This document shows positions 1 through 8,442 of a stretch of DNA of 29,011 nt, piece by piece (the stretch's first letter is position 1; each line of letters begins with the position of its first letter). Source of the DNA: JAXHUH01 sp034211175. Lineage in GTDB: Bacteria; Actinomycetota; Acidimicrobiia; Acidimicrobiales; CAIXPF01. Below the pieces are notes generated by a model. It worked only from the letters and a program-made list of their open reading frames with translations, had not been told where the DNA came from and ran no database searches. A program made the position numbers and the translations under genes. Where the stretch lies: positions 1-29,011 of the forward strand of contig JAXHUH010000099.1 of assembly GCA_034211175.1 (NCBI GenBank). Direction: 5' to 3'.

Positions 1-1569
1 CTCGACCGCGGCGCGGGCGGCGGCCAGTGCGCTCTCGTCGACGGCAGCGGCGGCCGTCGCCGCCTCCTCGCGTGCGGCCCGGGCCTCCTCGAGCTTGGTC
101 GAGGCCGTGGTGACCGCCTCGGTGGCGTCACCGACGGCCGCGCGGGCCGCCTCGGCCTGCTCGGTGGCCTCCTCCGCGGCGGCGACCGCGGCGGCGACCT
201 TGGCGTCCCACGCCGCACCGATCTCCTCGGGTGTGGCGTCCGCGTAGCGGTACCGGCCGAAGAAGGTCATGAACACCTGGCGGCTCATGTAGAAGGCGGT
301 GAGCAGGGCCGTGACCAGGCCGACGGCCCACAGCGCCGGGTTCACGTCGAACGCGTAGGCCAGGATCTCGTCCTTCGACCAGAACCCGGCGAACGGCGGC
401 ACGCCGGCGATCGCCAGCCAGCCGACGATGAACAGGCCGGCGGTGATCGGCATGAAGCGGTACAGGCCGCCGTAGCGGCGCATGTCCTGCTCGTGGTGCA
501 TCCCGTGGATGACCGAGCCGGAGCCGAGGAAGAGCAGGGCCTTGAAGAAGGCGTGGGTGATCATGTGGAAGATCGCGGCCACGTACCCGCCGACACCGAC
601 GGCGAGGAACAGGTACCCCAGCTGGCTCACCGTGGAGTAGGCCAGGACCTTCTTGATGTCCTGCTGCGCGACCGCGGCGGTCGCGGCGAACAGGGCGGTG
701 ATGGCGCCGGTCCAGGCGACGACGTCGGGTGCCCAGTCGTAGGCCAAGGCCAGGATCGGGTTCGTCCTGACCATGAGGTAGACGCCGGCGGTGACCATCG
801 TCGCCGCGTGGATGAGGGCCGAGACCGGCGTCGGGCCGGCCATGGCGTCGGGCAGCCAGACGTACAGCGGCAGCTGGGCGCTCTTGCCGATGGCGCCGAC
901 GAACAGCAGCAGGGCGATGCCCGTCGCCGTGACCGCGGCGATCTCACCGCTCGCCGACGCGGTCAGGACGTCGACGTAGTTGATCGACCCGACCGCGAAG
1001 AAGGTCAGGAACATGGCGGTCATGAAGCCCCAGTCCCCGATCCGGTTGGTCACGAACGCCTTCTTGCCGGCGCTGGCGTTCGCCTCGTCGGTGAACCAGA
1101 ACGAGATGAGGAAGTAGGAGCAGGCCCCCACGCCCTCCCAGCCGAGGAAGGTCAGCAGCATGCTGTCGCCGAGGACGAGCATGAGCATCGAGAACACGAA
1201 GAGGTTCAGGTAGATGAAGAACTTCGAGAAGTGCTCGTCGCCGTGCATGTAGCCGATGGCGTACATGTGGATGAGCGTGGCGATGCCCGTCACGAAGAGG
1301 GCCATCGTCACCGACAGCGGGTCGACGAAGAAGCCGACGTCGACGCTGAAGTCGCCGGCGGGCACCCACTCGAACAGCGTCTGCGTGAAGTAGCGCTCGT
1401 CCTCGGCCCGCAGGCCTGCCCAGACGGCGACGGTGGCGGCGAAGCTGCCCGCGGTCGCGAGCGTCGCCACCCAGCCGGCGAGCGGCTCACCGAGACGGCG
1501 ACCGACCACGACCAGGAGGACGAAACCGGCGAGCGGCAGCGCCGGGATGAGCCAGACCAGATCCAACAC
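1..1569 (-). CDS. nuoL: NADH-quinone oxidoreductase subunit L (3' end off the left edge)
   Basis: Antiporter-like membrane subunit of complex I, thought to take part in proton pumping. 523 residues are visible; the C-terminus lies outside the window. The body is typical: LGWEGVGACSYFLISFW (pumping glutamate in the WEG motif), GKSAQLPLYVWLPDAM, then HAATMVTAGVYLM. The start is GTG at 1569, 5 bases after the nuoK stop, preceded by GGGGGTGAG. Odd feature: after MTFFGRYRY (about residue 442) the sequence does not go straight to the usual short loop and next helix. It enters an Ala/Glu/Lys/Arg-rich stretch of at least 80 residues that reads like a coiled coil and continues to the window edge. Identity is certain; the role of the insert is unknown. 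Confidence 0.96.
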   Translation of the reverse strand, partial: MLDLVWLIPALPLAGFVLLVVVGRRLGEPLAGWVATLATAGSFAATVAVWAGLRAEDERYFTQTLFEWVPAGDFSVDVGFFVDPLSVTMALFVTGIATLIHMYAIGYMHGDEHFSKFFIYLNLFVFSMLMLVLGDSMLLTFLGWEGVGACSYFLISFWFTDEANASAGKKAFVTNRIGDWGFMTAMFLTFFAVGSINYVDVLTASASGEIAAVTATGIALLLFVGAIGKSAQLPLYVWLPDAMAGPTPVSALIHAATMVTAGVYLMVRTNPILALAYDWAPDVVAWTGAITALFAATAAVAQQDIKKVLAYSTVSQLGYLFLAVGVGGYVAAIFHMITHAFFKALLFLGSGSVIHGMHHEQDMRRYGGLYRFMPITAGLFIVGWLAIAGVPPFAGFWSKDEILAYAFDVNPALWAVGLVTALLTAFYMSRQVFMTFFGRYRYADATPEEIGAAWDAKVAAAVAAAEEATEQAEAARAAVGDATEAVTTASTKLEEARAAREEAATAAAAVDESALAAARAAVE

Positions 1570-1574
1570 TCAGC

Positions 1575-1880
1575 TCACCCCCGGAGCAGGGACACGTCGT
1601 CGGCCGTGGCCTGCGGACGGCGACGTAGCACCGCGACGATGATCGCCAGGCCGACGACCACCTCCGCAGCCGCCACGACGAGGACGAAGAACACGACCGT
1701 CTGACCGCCCACATCGTCGAGTGCGCTGCCGAACGAGACGAAGGTCAGGTTGACGGCGTTGAGCATGAGCTCGACGCACATGAACATCACCAACGGGTTG
1801 CGGCGCACCATCAAGCCGACGGCGCCGATCGTGAACAGGATCGCGGCCAGTACCAGGTACCAGCCGTCGGTGACCTCCAT
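1575..1880 (-). CDS. nuoK: NADH-quinone oxidoreductase subunit K
   Basis: Small three-helix membrane subunit of complex I, in the antiporter-like proton pathway (MrpC homologue). It has 101 residues, the normal family length. The conserved glutamates sit in MFMCVELMLNAVNL (helix 2) and VVAAAEVVVGLAIIVA (helix 3). The ATG start has GGAG about 11 bases upstream. It lies 33 bases after nuoJ and 5 bases before nuoL, inside the nuo operon. Confidence 0.97.
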   Translation of the reverse strand: MEVTDGWYLVLAAILFTIGAVGLMVRRNPLVMFMCVELMLNAVNLTFVSFGSALDDVGGQTVVFFVLVVAAAEVVVGLAIIVAVLRRRPQATADDVSLLRG

Positions 1881-1913
1881 GGTCTGTTGGGCTCCGCAGG
1901 TAGTAGGTGGTCG

Positions 1914-2477
1914 TCAGCGCCGGGCCTCGCCCGGCTCATCGGCGGGCAGATCGTCGCCCGTCTCGAGGCGCCGCGCCAGGACGACGGCCCCGACGACGGC
2001 GATGGTCAGCAGGATCGCGGTGATCTCGAAGGCGTAGACGTAGTCGGTGAACAACACGCGCGCCAGGAGGGTGATGTTGGGATCGTCGTCGCTGGTGGGG
2101 CTGCCGAGCACGCTCTCGGCGCCGGTCACCGTGCTGCCCGCGCTGAGCAGGGCGACGAGGGTGAGCCCGAGGGTGGCGACACCGAGCACGATCGCCGCCG
2201 GTCGCTGCGCGACCAGGGGCTCGACCGTCAGGTCCTCGATGCGGTCCCGTCCGAGCAACATGATCACGAACAGGAAGAGCACCACGATGGCGCCGGCGTA
2301 GACGATGACCTGCACCGCGGCCAGGAAGTGGGCCTCCTGGGCGATGAACAGGACGGCGATGCCGAACAGAGTCGCGACCAGGCTGAGCGCGGCGTGGACC
2401 GGGTTGGCCGACAGGACGACCCCGAGCGCGCTGATCAGCACGATCGCTCCGGCGACGAGGAAGACGGCGGTCTCCAT
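1914..2477 (-). CDS. nuoJ: NADH-quinone oxidoreductase subunit J
   Basis: Membrane subunit of complex I next to the quinone-chamber end of the proton channel. The 187 residues hold five predicted helices. Family landmarks are NPVHAALSLVATLFGIAVLF and the helix VQVIVYAGAIVVLFLFVIMLLG, which contains the flexible pi-bulge region. The C-terminal tail is charged (ARRLETGDDLPADEPGEARR). It starts 9 bases after the nuoI stop. Confidence 0.96.
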   Translation of the reverse strand: METAVFLVAGAIVLISALGVVLSANPVHAALSLVATLFGIAVLFIAQEAHFLAAVQVIVYAGAIVVLFLFVIMLLGRDRIEDLTVEPLVAQRPAAIVLGVATLGLTLVALLSAGSTVTGAESVLGSPTSDDDPNITLLARVLFTDYVYAFEITAILLTIAVVGAVVLARRLETGDDLPADEPGEARR

Positions 2478-2486
2478 GGCGTGTCC

Positions 2487-3215
2487 TCAGTGACCGCTCG
2501 CGGCCGCGTGGCCGTGAGCGTGGTCGTCGTGGTCGGCGTGGTCACCGGCATGGCTGGGCACGGCGACGTCGGCCCCGGACGTGTCGAGCTGGGTCACCTC
2601 GACACCGAGCAGGTCGTCGCCGGTGAGCTGGGGCGCCTCGGCGGCACGAACGCCGTAGCCGAGCTCGCCGGCCCACGCGACCTTGTTGACGTAGTCGGCG
2701 TCGCCGTTGGGCGCCGTCGCCCGCATCCACGCGGAGGTGTGCTCGTCCTCGCCCGGGCGCCAGTCCTCCCACGGGAGGTGCTGGGGCCGGCCGTGGTCGT
2801 CGACGACCAGCTCGGCCTTCGTGTAGATGGCGTCGGCGCGGTCGATGAAGCTGAACTCGAACAGCTTCGACTCGGTGATCGCCTCGGTCGGGCAGGCCTC
2901 CACGCACAGGTCGCAGTGGATGCAGCGCAGGTAGTTGATCTCGTAGACGTAGCCGTACCGCTCGCCCGGGCTGACCGGGTCGTCGGCCGGGTTGTCCTTG
3001 CCCCGCACGTAGATGCACCGCGCCGGGCAGACGCCGGCGCACAGCTCGCAGCCGATGCACTTCTCCATGCCGTCCTCGTAGCGGTTGAGGACGTGGCGAC
3101 CGTGGAGGCGGACGTGCTTGTGGCGCTTCTCGCGGGGATAGGGCTGGGTCAGGCGCTCACCGAACACCTTGCGGATGGTGAGGTTGAAGCCACCGAGGCC
3201 TTCGAAGATGCCCAT
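2487..3215 (-). CDS. nuoI: NADH-quinone oxidoreductase subunit I (two [4Fe-4S], His-rich tail)
   Basis: TYKY-type peripheral-arm subunit carrying clusters N6a and N6b, which pass electrons toward N2. The 242-residue protein has Cys53/56/59/63 (CIGCELCAGVC) and Cys98/101/104/108 (CIHCDLCVEAC). The start is the ATG at 3215, overlapping the nuoH stop by one base (TGATG). The reading frame stays open upstream, but that stretch lies over nuoH and has no NuoI similarity. The C-terminal part past about residue 150 is long for the family and ends in a histidine-rich tail (HAGDHADHDDHAHGH; 7 His in the last 21 residues), which could bind metal. Confidence 0.96.
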   Translation of the reverse strand: MGIFEGLGGFNLTIRKVFGERLTQPYPREKRHKHVRLHGRHVLNRYEDGMEKCIGCELCAGVCPARCIYVRGKDNPADDPVSPGERYGYVYEINYLRCIHCDLCVEACPTEAITESKLFEFSFIDRADAIYTKAELVVDDHGRPQHLPWEDWRPGEDEHTSAWMRATAPNGDADYVNKVAWAGELGYGVRAAEAPQLTGDDLLGVEVTQLDTSGADVAVPSHAGDHADHDDHAHGHAAASGH

Positions 3216-4465
3216 CAGGAACCGGCTCCGTCGGACGGGGTTGCGTGGATCTGGGCAGGTCGCCACTCCTCGCCCTTCGCCCGGGCGCGGTGGGCGGCGT
3301 TCAGGGAGAGTCGGAGCAGGCCGTAGCCGACCAGCGCGATGGCCATGGCGACACCGACCGCCACCGCCCAACCGGCGCCCTCGTAGCGGTCCTGGCTCAC
3401 CCGGATCGTGGCGAGGATCAGGAACCAGCCGAGCGCGGCCGGGATCATGACCTTCCAGCCGAAGTCCATCAGCTGGTCGTAGCGGAGGCGGGGCAGCGAG
3501 GCCCGGGCCCACACGAAGAAGTAGAGGAGGGCGACCAGCTTCAGCGCGAACCAGCCGATCGACCACAGCCACACCGGGCCGACCGGTGCCGGGCCGGCGG
3601 GACCGCCGAGGAAGAAGGTGACGATCAGGGCCGACATGGTCACCATGGCCATGTACTCCGACAGGTAGTACATGGCGAAGCGCATCGAGGTGTACTCGGT
3701 CAGGTAGCCACCGACGAGCTCCTGCTCGGCCTCGGTGAGGTCGAACGGGGGCCGGTTCAGCTCCGCGGTGCCGGCGACCACGAACAGCACGGCCGGGATG
3801 AAGCCGACGGCGACGAGGTTCCAGTTCGGGATGAAGCTGCCGAAGCCGTCACCGGCCTGGAAGGTCACCATCTCGTTGGTGCTGAGCGTGCCCGACACGA
3901 GCACGACCGAGGCGAGGGCGAGGCCGAGGGCCGCCTCGTAGGACACGATCTGGGCCGACGCCCGGATCGAGCCGAGCAGCGGGTACTTCGAGCCCGACGA
4001 CCAGCCGGCCAGCATCACGCCGTAGACGCCGATGCCGGACATGGCCAGGAAGAACAGGGCGCCGATGGGCGGGTCGGCCAACTGGAGGAACGTCTCGCGG
4101 CCGAAGATCTCGACGGTGCCGTCGCCGCCGTCCGCCCAGTTGCCGCCGATCGGCACGATGGCGAACGCGGCGATGGCCGGGACCACCGAGAGGTACGGGG
4201 CGAGGATGAACACCCGACGATCGGCGGCGTCGGGGATCATGTCCTCCTTGAACGCCAGCTTCATGCCGTCGGCCAGCGTCTGGAGCAGGCCCCACGGCCC
4301 CGCACGGTTCGGTCCGACGCGGCTCTGCAGGTCGCTGATGACCTTCCGCTCGAACCAGACGGTGAGGATCACCGTCAGCAGGACGATGAGGAAGGTCACG
4401 ACGACCTTGCCCAGGATGATGAGGACGTCGACGCCGTCGAGGCCGTCGGCGAACAACGGGTCCAT
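3215..4465 (-). CDS. nuoH: NADH-quinone oxidoreductase subunit H
   Basis: Membrane subunit that forms the quinone-binding chamber with NuoB and NuoD. The 416 residues contain the family signatures ERKVISDLQSRVGPNRAGP, GLLQTLADGMKLAFKED and RPPFDLTEAEQELVGGYLTEY, plus about eight to nine membrane helices. The start is ATG at 4465, 28 bases after the nuoG stop. The C-terminus is soluble and charged (RARAKGEEWRPAQI). Confidence 0.97.
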   Translation of the reverse strand: MDPLFADGLDGVDVLIILGKVVVTFLIVLLTVILTVWFERKVISDLQSRVGPNRAGPWGLLQTLADGMKLAFKEDMIPDAADRRVFILAPYLSVVPAIAAFAIVPIGGNWADGGDGTVEIFGRETFLQLADPPIGALFFLAMSGIGVYGVMLAGWSSGSKYPLLGSIRASAQIVSYEAALGLALASVVLVSGTLSTNEMVTFQAGDGFGSFIPNWNLVAVGFIPAVLFVVAGTAELNRPPFDLTEAEQELVGGYLTEYTSMRFAMYYLSEYMAMVTMSALIVTFFLGGPAGPAPVGPVWLWSIGWFALKLVALLYFFVWARASLPRLRYDQLMDFGWKVMIPAALGWFLILATIRVSQDRYEGAGWAVAVGVAMAIALVGYGLLRLSLNAAHRARAKGEEWRPAQIHATPSDGAGS

Positions 4466-4493
4466 CAGCGGGCCTCCCCGTGCGTCGCGTCGC

Positions 4494-6986
4494 TCACGTG
4501 GTCTCCAGCCGGATGTCGGTGATCGGGTTGGCGATGTCGAGCAGCCGGTTCGACTCGACGCCGCCGAGGTTGGCGCCGAGCACGGCGGTGCCGGCGAGGA
4601 CCGTCTCGTCGGCCACGATCGGTAGCTCGATCGAGCCCTTGGCCGTCGAGGCCCGGACGGTATCGCCGTCGGACAGGCCGAGCCCGGCCAGCACCGACGG
4701 CTGCACCCGCAGCTCGCCCGGTCCGGCGAGCTGGGCGAGGCCCGGCGACTTGCGGGTCAGCACACCGTTGTCGTACATGCGCGCTGCGAGCGTCAGCCGT
4801 TGGCTGTAGGAGTCGGTCGGCGGCACCCGTGGCGCCTCGGCGGCCGGTTCGAACACCAGCGAGCCGGTGCCGCCGACGACGATGCCGTCGGCGTTCTCGC
4901 GGGCCTCGAGCGCGCTGCGGGAGACCGCGGCGTGGAGCTCGGAGCCGGCGACGACCTCGGCCCACAGCGCGTCCACCGACTCCGGCCCGAGGGACCCGCC
5001 GAGGCGGTGGGACAGCTCGGCCGCGATCATCCAGTCCGATCGGGCGCTGCCCGGCGGCGTGACCTTCTGACGCTGGGTGAGCACCCGCCCCTCGAGGTTC
5101 GTGAACGTGCCGTTGACCTCGGTGAACCCGGCGACCGGGAACACGATGTCGGCCAGGCCCGACGAATCGGTGAGGAACTGGTCGAGGGCGATGACCGTGC
5201 CGGTGCGCTCGATGGCCCGCTCGACGAGGCCCCGGTCGGGAGCGTCGGCGATCGGGTCGGCGCCGAGGAGGACGAGCACGTCGATGTCACCGTCGGCGGC
5301 TGCCGTGAGGATGCCGGCGGCGTCGAGGCCGGTCGCCTCGGGGACCTTGCCCCACGTCTGCGACCAGGCGGCACCGCCGTCGGCCAGGCTCGTCCGCCCG
5401 GGCAGCAGCCCCGGCGACAGGCCCATGTCGAGCGCCCCGAAGACGTTGCCCCGGCTCAGCAGCGGCAGCACCGAGGCGTCGTCGAGTGCGCCGAGGAGCT
5501 GGGCGGTCGCGTCGGCGACCACGGACGGGTCCTCGGTGATCGCGGGCCGCCCGATCAGGAGGGTGACCGGCCCGTTCGCGGCCCGGAGGGCGTCGCGGGC
5601 GGCCGTGAGGGCCTCGGCGCCGATGCCCGAGGTCTCGGCCGGGCTGTCGGACAGCATCGCCCGGGTCACGCGCCCCAGGTGCCCCGCCGGGGCGAGGAGC
5701 GAGTGGTGGGCGTAGCGGGTCAACCCGCTGACGTGGCTGCCCAGCTCGATCAGGGTGACGCCGTCCTCGACGACCGCGTGACGCAGCCGCAGGAACAGCG
5801 CGCCCAGGCGCTCCTTCGGGTCGGGCCCGAGGTAGATGACCGTGCCGCCGGGGCGGCAGGCGTCGGCGATGGTCGCGCGGGGCACGCCGAGCACCAGCTC
5901 CGGCGGGAGCCCGTCGGCCAGCTGGGCGTCGACGTTGTCGGTGCCGATCACGCCCTTGGCGAGACGGGCCCAGGCGTACTGGTCCTCGTTGGTGAGGCGG
6001 GCGCCGCCGAGCACCGCGACCCGGGACGGGCCGCCGGAGGTGACGGCGTCGTCGATGGCCTCGGCCGCCTTGGCGAGGGCCTCGCTCCACCGCGCCGGGG
6101 CGAGCTCGTCGCCGTCGCGCAGCAGCGGCTCGCTCAGGCGGTCCTCGCTGTTGACCGACTGGAAGTTGAACCGCTCGCGGTCGGACAGCCAGCTCCAGTT
6201 GATCGCCTCACTGTCGACGCCGAGATAACGCAGCACCTCGTTGCGCGACGACTGGACGACGATGCGGCTTCCCACCGTGTCGGTCGTCGCCACCGACTCG
6301 ATCTCCTCCAGGTCCCACGGGCGGGCCCGGAACCGGTAGAGCGACGAGGTCAGCGCACCGACCGGGCAGATCTGCACGGTGTTGCCGCTGAAGTACGACG
6401 AGAACGGGTCGTCGGGGAACGTGTTGACCTGGGTGTGGCCGCCCCGGTCGATGAAGTGGATCAGCGGGTCGCCGGCCACCTCCTTCGCGAACCGCGTGCA
6501 GCGGTCGCAGAGGATGCAGCGCTCGCGGTCGAGATCGACCAGGTCGCTGATCGGGATCGGCTTCTCGAAGTGCCGCTTCTCCTCGACGAAGCGGGTCTCG
6601 CCCGGGCCGAACGCCAGCGTCTGGTCCTGGAGCGGGCACTCGCCGCCCTTGTCGCAGACCGGGCAGTCGAGGGGGTGGTTGATCAGGAGGAACTCGAGGA
6701 CGCCGTCCTGGGCCTTCTTGGTGACCGGCGACTCGGTCTCGACCTTCATCCCGTCGCTCACCGGCAGCATGCACGAGGGCTGCAGGGCGGGGCCGCGGCC
6801 GGTGTCGACCTCGACGATGCACATGCGGCACATGCCGACCGGCCGCATCCGGTTGTGGTAGCAGAAGCGCGGGATGTAGACGCCGTGGCGCTCGGCGGCG
6901 TCGATGAGGAGCTCGCCCTTGTTCGCCGCGATCTCGGTCCCGTTGATGGTGACCGCGACGGCGTCGGTTGCAGTGGTGTCAGTCAT
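4494..6986 (-). CDS. nuoG: NADH-quinone oxidoreductase subunit G (lacks N7 cluster ligands)
   Basis: Large iron-sulfur subunit of the peripheral arm, 830 residues. The N-terminal 2Fe-2S domain has Cys42, Cys53, Cys56 and Cys72 (N1b). The next cluster uses His104, Cys108, Cys111 and Cys117 (HPLDCPVCDKGGEC, N5). The third uses Cys157, Cys160, Cys163 and Cys207 (N4). A molybdopterin-oxidoreductase-like domain follows without obvious cofactor ligands. The CxxCxxxC segment that binds the distal N7 cluster in some bacteria is absent: residues 222 to 260 contain no cysteine. I chose ATG 6986 (8-base overlap with nuoF) over the upstream in-frame start at 7043, which would add a Pro-rich stretch overlapping nuoF. 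Confidence 0.95.
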   Translation of the reverse strand: MTDTTATDAVAVTINGTEIAANKGELLIDAAERHGVYIPRFCYHNRMRPVGMCRMCIVEVDTGRGPALQPSCMLPVSDGMKVETESPVTKKAQDGVLEFLLINHPLDCPVCDKGGECPLQDQTLAFGPGETRFVEEKRHFEKPIPISDLVDLDRERCILCDRCTRFAKEVAGDPLIHFIDRGGHTQVNTFPDDPFSSYFSGNTVQICPVGALTSSLYRFRARPWDLEEIESVATTDTVGSRIVVQSSRNEVLRYLGVDSEAINWSWLSDRERFNFQSVNSEDRLSEPLLRDGDELAPARWSEALAKAAEAIDDAVTSGGPSRVAVLGGARLTNEDQYAWARLAKGVIGTDNVDAQLADGLPPELVLGVPRATIADACRPGGTVIYLGPDPKERLGALFLRLRHAVVEDGVTLIELGSHVSGLTRYAHHSLLAPAGHLGRVTRAMLSDSPAETSGIGAEALTAARDALRAANGPVTLLIGRPAITEDPSVVADATAQLLGALDDASVLPLLSRGNVFGALDMGLSPGLLPGRTSLADGGAAWSQTWGKVPEATGLDAAGILTAAADGDIDVLVLLGADPIADAPDRGLVERAIERTGTVIALDQFLTDSSGLADIVFPVAGFTEVNGTFTNLEGRVLTQRQKVTPPGSARSDWMIAAELSHRLGGSLGPESVDALWAEVVAGSELHAAVSRSALEARENADGIVVGGTGSLVFEPAAEAPRVPPTDSYSQRLTLAARMYDNGVLTRKSPGLAQLAGPGELRVQPSVLAGLGLSDGDTVRASTAKGSIELPIVADETVLAGTAVLGANLGGVESNRLLDIANPITDIRLETT

Positions 6987-8442
6987 GGCTGCTCGCGGAG
7001 ACGGCGGGCGCGGGGGTGGCGTCGGCTTCGGCGTGGTCGGCACCGTTGCCGTTGGCCGGGTTGCGGGCGATGTGGGCCTCGAACTCGGCGCGGAACCGGT
7101 GGATGGCGGAGGTCACCGGCGCGACGGCGGACGGCCCGAGCGGGCAGATCGTCGTCTGGCGCGGAGGATAGGGCACGGCTTCGAGGCCCTTCTCACCGAA
7201 CGCGGCCACCGGGTAGGGACCGGGGCTGATGTTGTCGCCGACGTCGAGGAGGAGGTCGATGTCGGACGGCCGACCGTGGCCGTCGAGGATGCGGGCCAGG
7301 ATCTTCTCCATCCAGCCGCCGCCCTCGCGACACGGGGTGCACTTGCCGCACGACTCCCGGGCGAAGAACCGCACGACCCGCCAGCACGCCTCCACGGCGT
7401 CGGTCGAGTCGTCCATGATCACGATGGCGCCCGAGCCGAGCATCGAGCCGGCGCCGCCGACCGGGCGGGCCTCGAGCGGCAGGTCGAGCTGCTCCTCGTA
7501 GAACCACGGCGCGGAACCGCCACCGGGGATGAACATCTTGAGCTCGTGGCCGTCGCGGATGCCCCGGCAGAAGTTGTCGCCGTAGATGAGCTCGCGGAAC
7601 GTGGTGACGCCGTGCTCGACCTCGTAGACACCCGGGCGCTTCACGTGGCCGGACACCGCGAACAGGCGGGTGCCGGGCGAGGACTCGCTGCCGTGCTTCT
7701 TGTACTCGACCGCGCCGTTGTTGATGATCCACGGCAGGTTCGAGAGGGTCTCGATGTTGTTCACCACGGTCGGCTGGCCGTAGAGGCCGATCGCCGCCGG
7801 GAAGAACGGGGGCTTGAGGCGGGGCATGCCGCGCTTGCCCTCGAGGCTCTCGATGAGGGCGGTCTCCTCGCCGACGATGTAGGCGCCGGCACCCCAGTGG
7901 AGGGTGATGTCGACCGACAGGTCGGAGCCGAGGATGTTCTTGCCGACGTAGCCGGCCTCGTACGCCTCGTTGAGCGCGGCGGCGATGCGCTCCTGGGCGT
8001 GGGCCATCTCGCCCCGCACGTAGAGGAAGCACTGGGCGGCGCCGATGGCGTAGCACGCGATCAGGCAGCCCTCGATGAGCTGGTGGGGATCGCACTCCAT
8101 GAGGAGGCGGTCCTTGTAGGTGCCGGGCTCGGACTCGTCGCCGTTGACGACGACGTAGCGGGGCCAGACGCCGGGCGGGCAGAAGCCCCACTTGATGCCG
8201 GCCGGGAAGCCGGCGCCGCCGCGCCCGAGGAGGGTCGCCTCGCGGACCTCGGCGTGGACCTGGTCGGGGGGCAGTGCGAGCGCGGCCCGCAGGCCCTCGT
8301 AGCCGCCGGTCTCGAGGTAGCGGCGGAGCAGGTGGCCCTCGTCGTCGGCGAACCGACTGGTGACCAGCTTGGGCCCCTCGTTGAGGACGTAGCCGGGTGC
8401 CCGGGGGACGTAGCCGTCGTCGGCTGGCGCAGCGGTGGTCAC
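6979..8442 (-). CDS. nuoF: NADH-quinone oxidoreductase subunit F (FMN, NADH, [4Fe-4S] N3)
   Basis: Subunit that oxidises NADH and holds FMN. The 487 residues include the FMN/NADH-binding GRGGAGFPAGIKWG (residues 73 to 86), NGDESEPGTYKDR (100 to 112) and GAGAYIVGEETALIESLEG. Cluster N3 is bound by Cys365, Cys368 and Cys371 (ESCGKCTPCREG) and Cys433. The start is GTG 8442, giving a GTGA overlap with the nuoE stop; the open frame upstream is the antisense or other-frame reading of nuoE. Odd: between VGDNIS and TTICPLG there is an extra segment of about 20 residues (PGPYPVAAFGEKGLEAVPYP), and the usual LGDAAA after the fourth cysteine reads LGPSAV. Confidence 0.96.
   Translation of the reverse strand: MTTAAPADDGYVPRAPGYVLNEGPKLVTSRFADDEGHLLRRYLETGGYEGLRAALALPPDQVHAEVREATLLGRGGAGFPAGIKWGFCPPGVWPRYVVVNGDESEPGTYKDRLLMECDPHQLIEGCLIACYAIGAAQCFLYVRGEMAHAQERIAAALNEAYEAGYVGKNILGSDLSVDITLHWGAGAYIVGEETALIESLEGKRGMPRLKPPFFPAAIGLYGQPTVVNNIETLSNLPWIINNGAVEYKKHGSESSPGTRLFAVSGHVKRPGVYEVEHGVTTFRELIYGDNFCRGIRDGHELKMFIPGGGSAPWFYEEQLDLPLEARPVGGAGSMLGSGAIVIMDDSTDAVEACWRVVRFFARESCGKCTPCREGGGWMEKILARILDGHGRPSDIDLLLDVGDNISPGPYPVAAFGEKGLEAVPYPPRQTTICPLGPSAVAPVTSAIHRFRAEFEAHIARNPANGNGADHAEADATPAPAVSASSHD

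Noticed and set aside
6987..7043. Longer NuoG starting at 7043
   Set aside because: It would add a Pro-rich 19-residue leader wholly inside nuoF; the ATG at 6986 fits family N-termini.
4800..7229. 809-codon open frame on the plus strand opposite nuoG
   Set aside because: It is the antisense shadow of a clearly conserved gene. Very GC-rich codon use makes such frames long; its composition (Arg/Gly/Val/Asp-rich) matches no family. The same applies to plus-strand frames at 493 to 1704, 1887 to 3326, 6904 to 8676 and 9338 to 10459.
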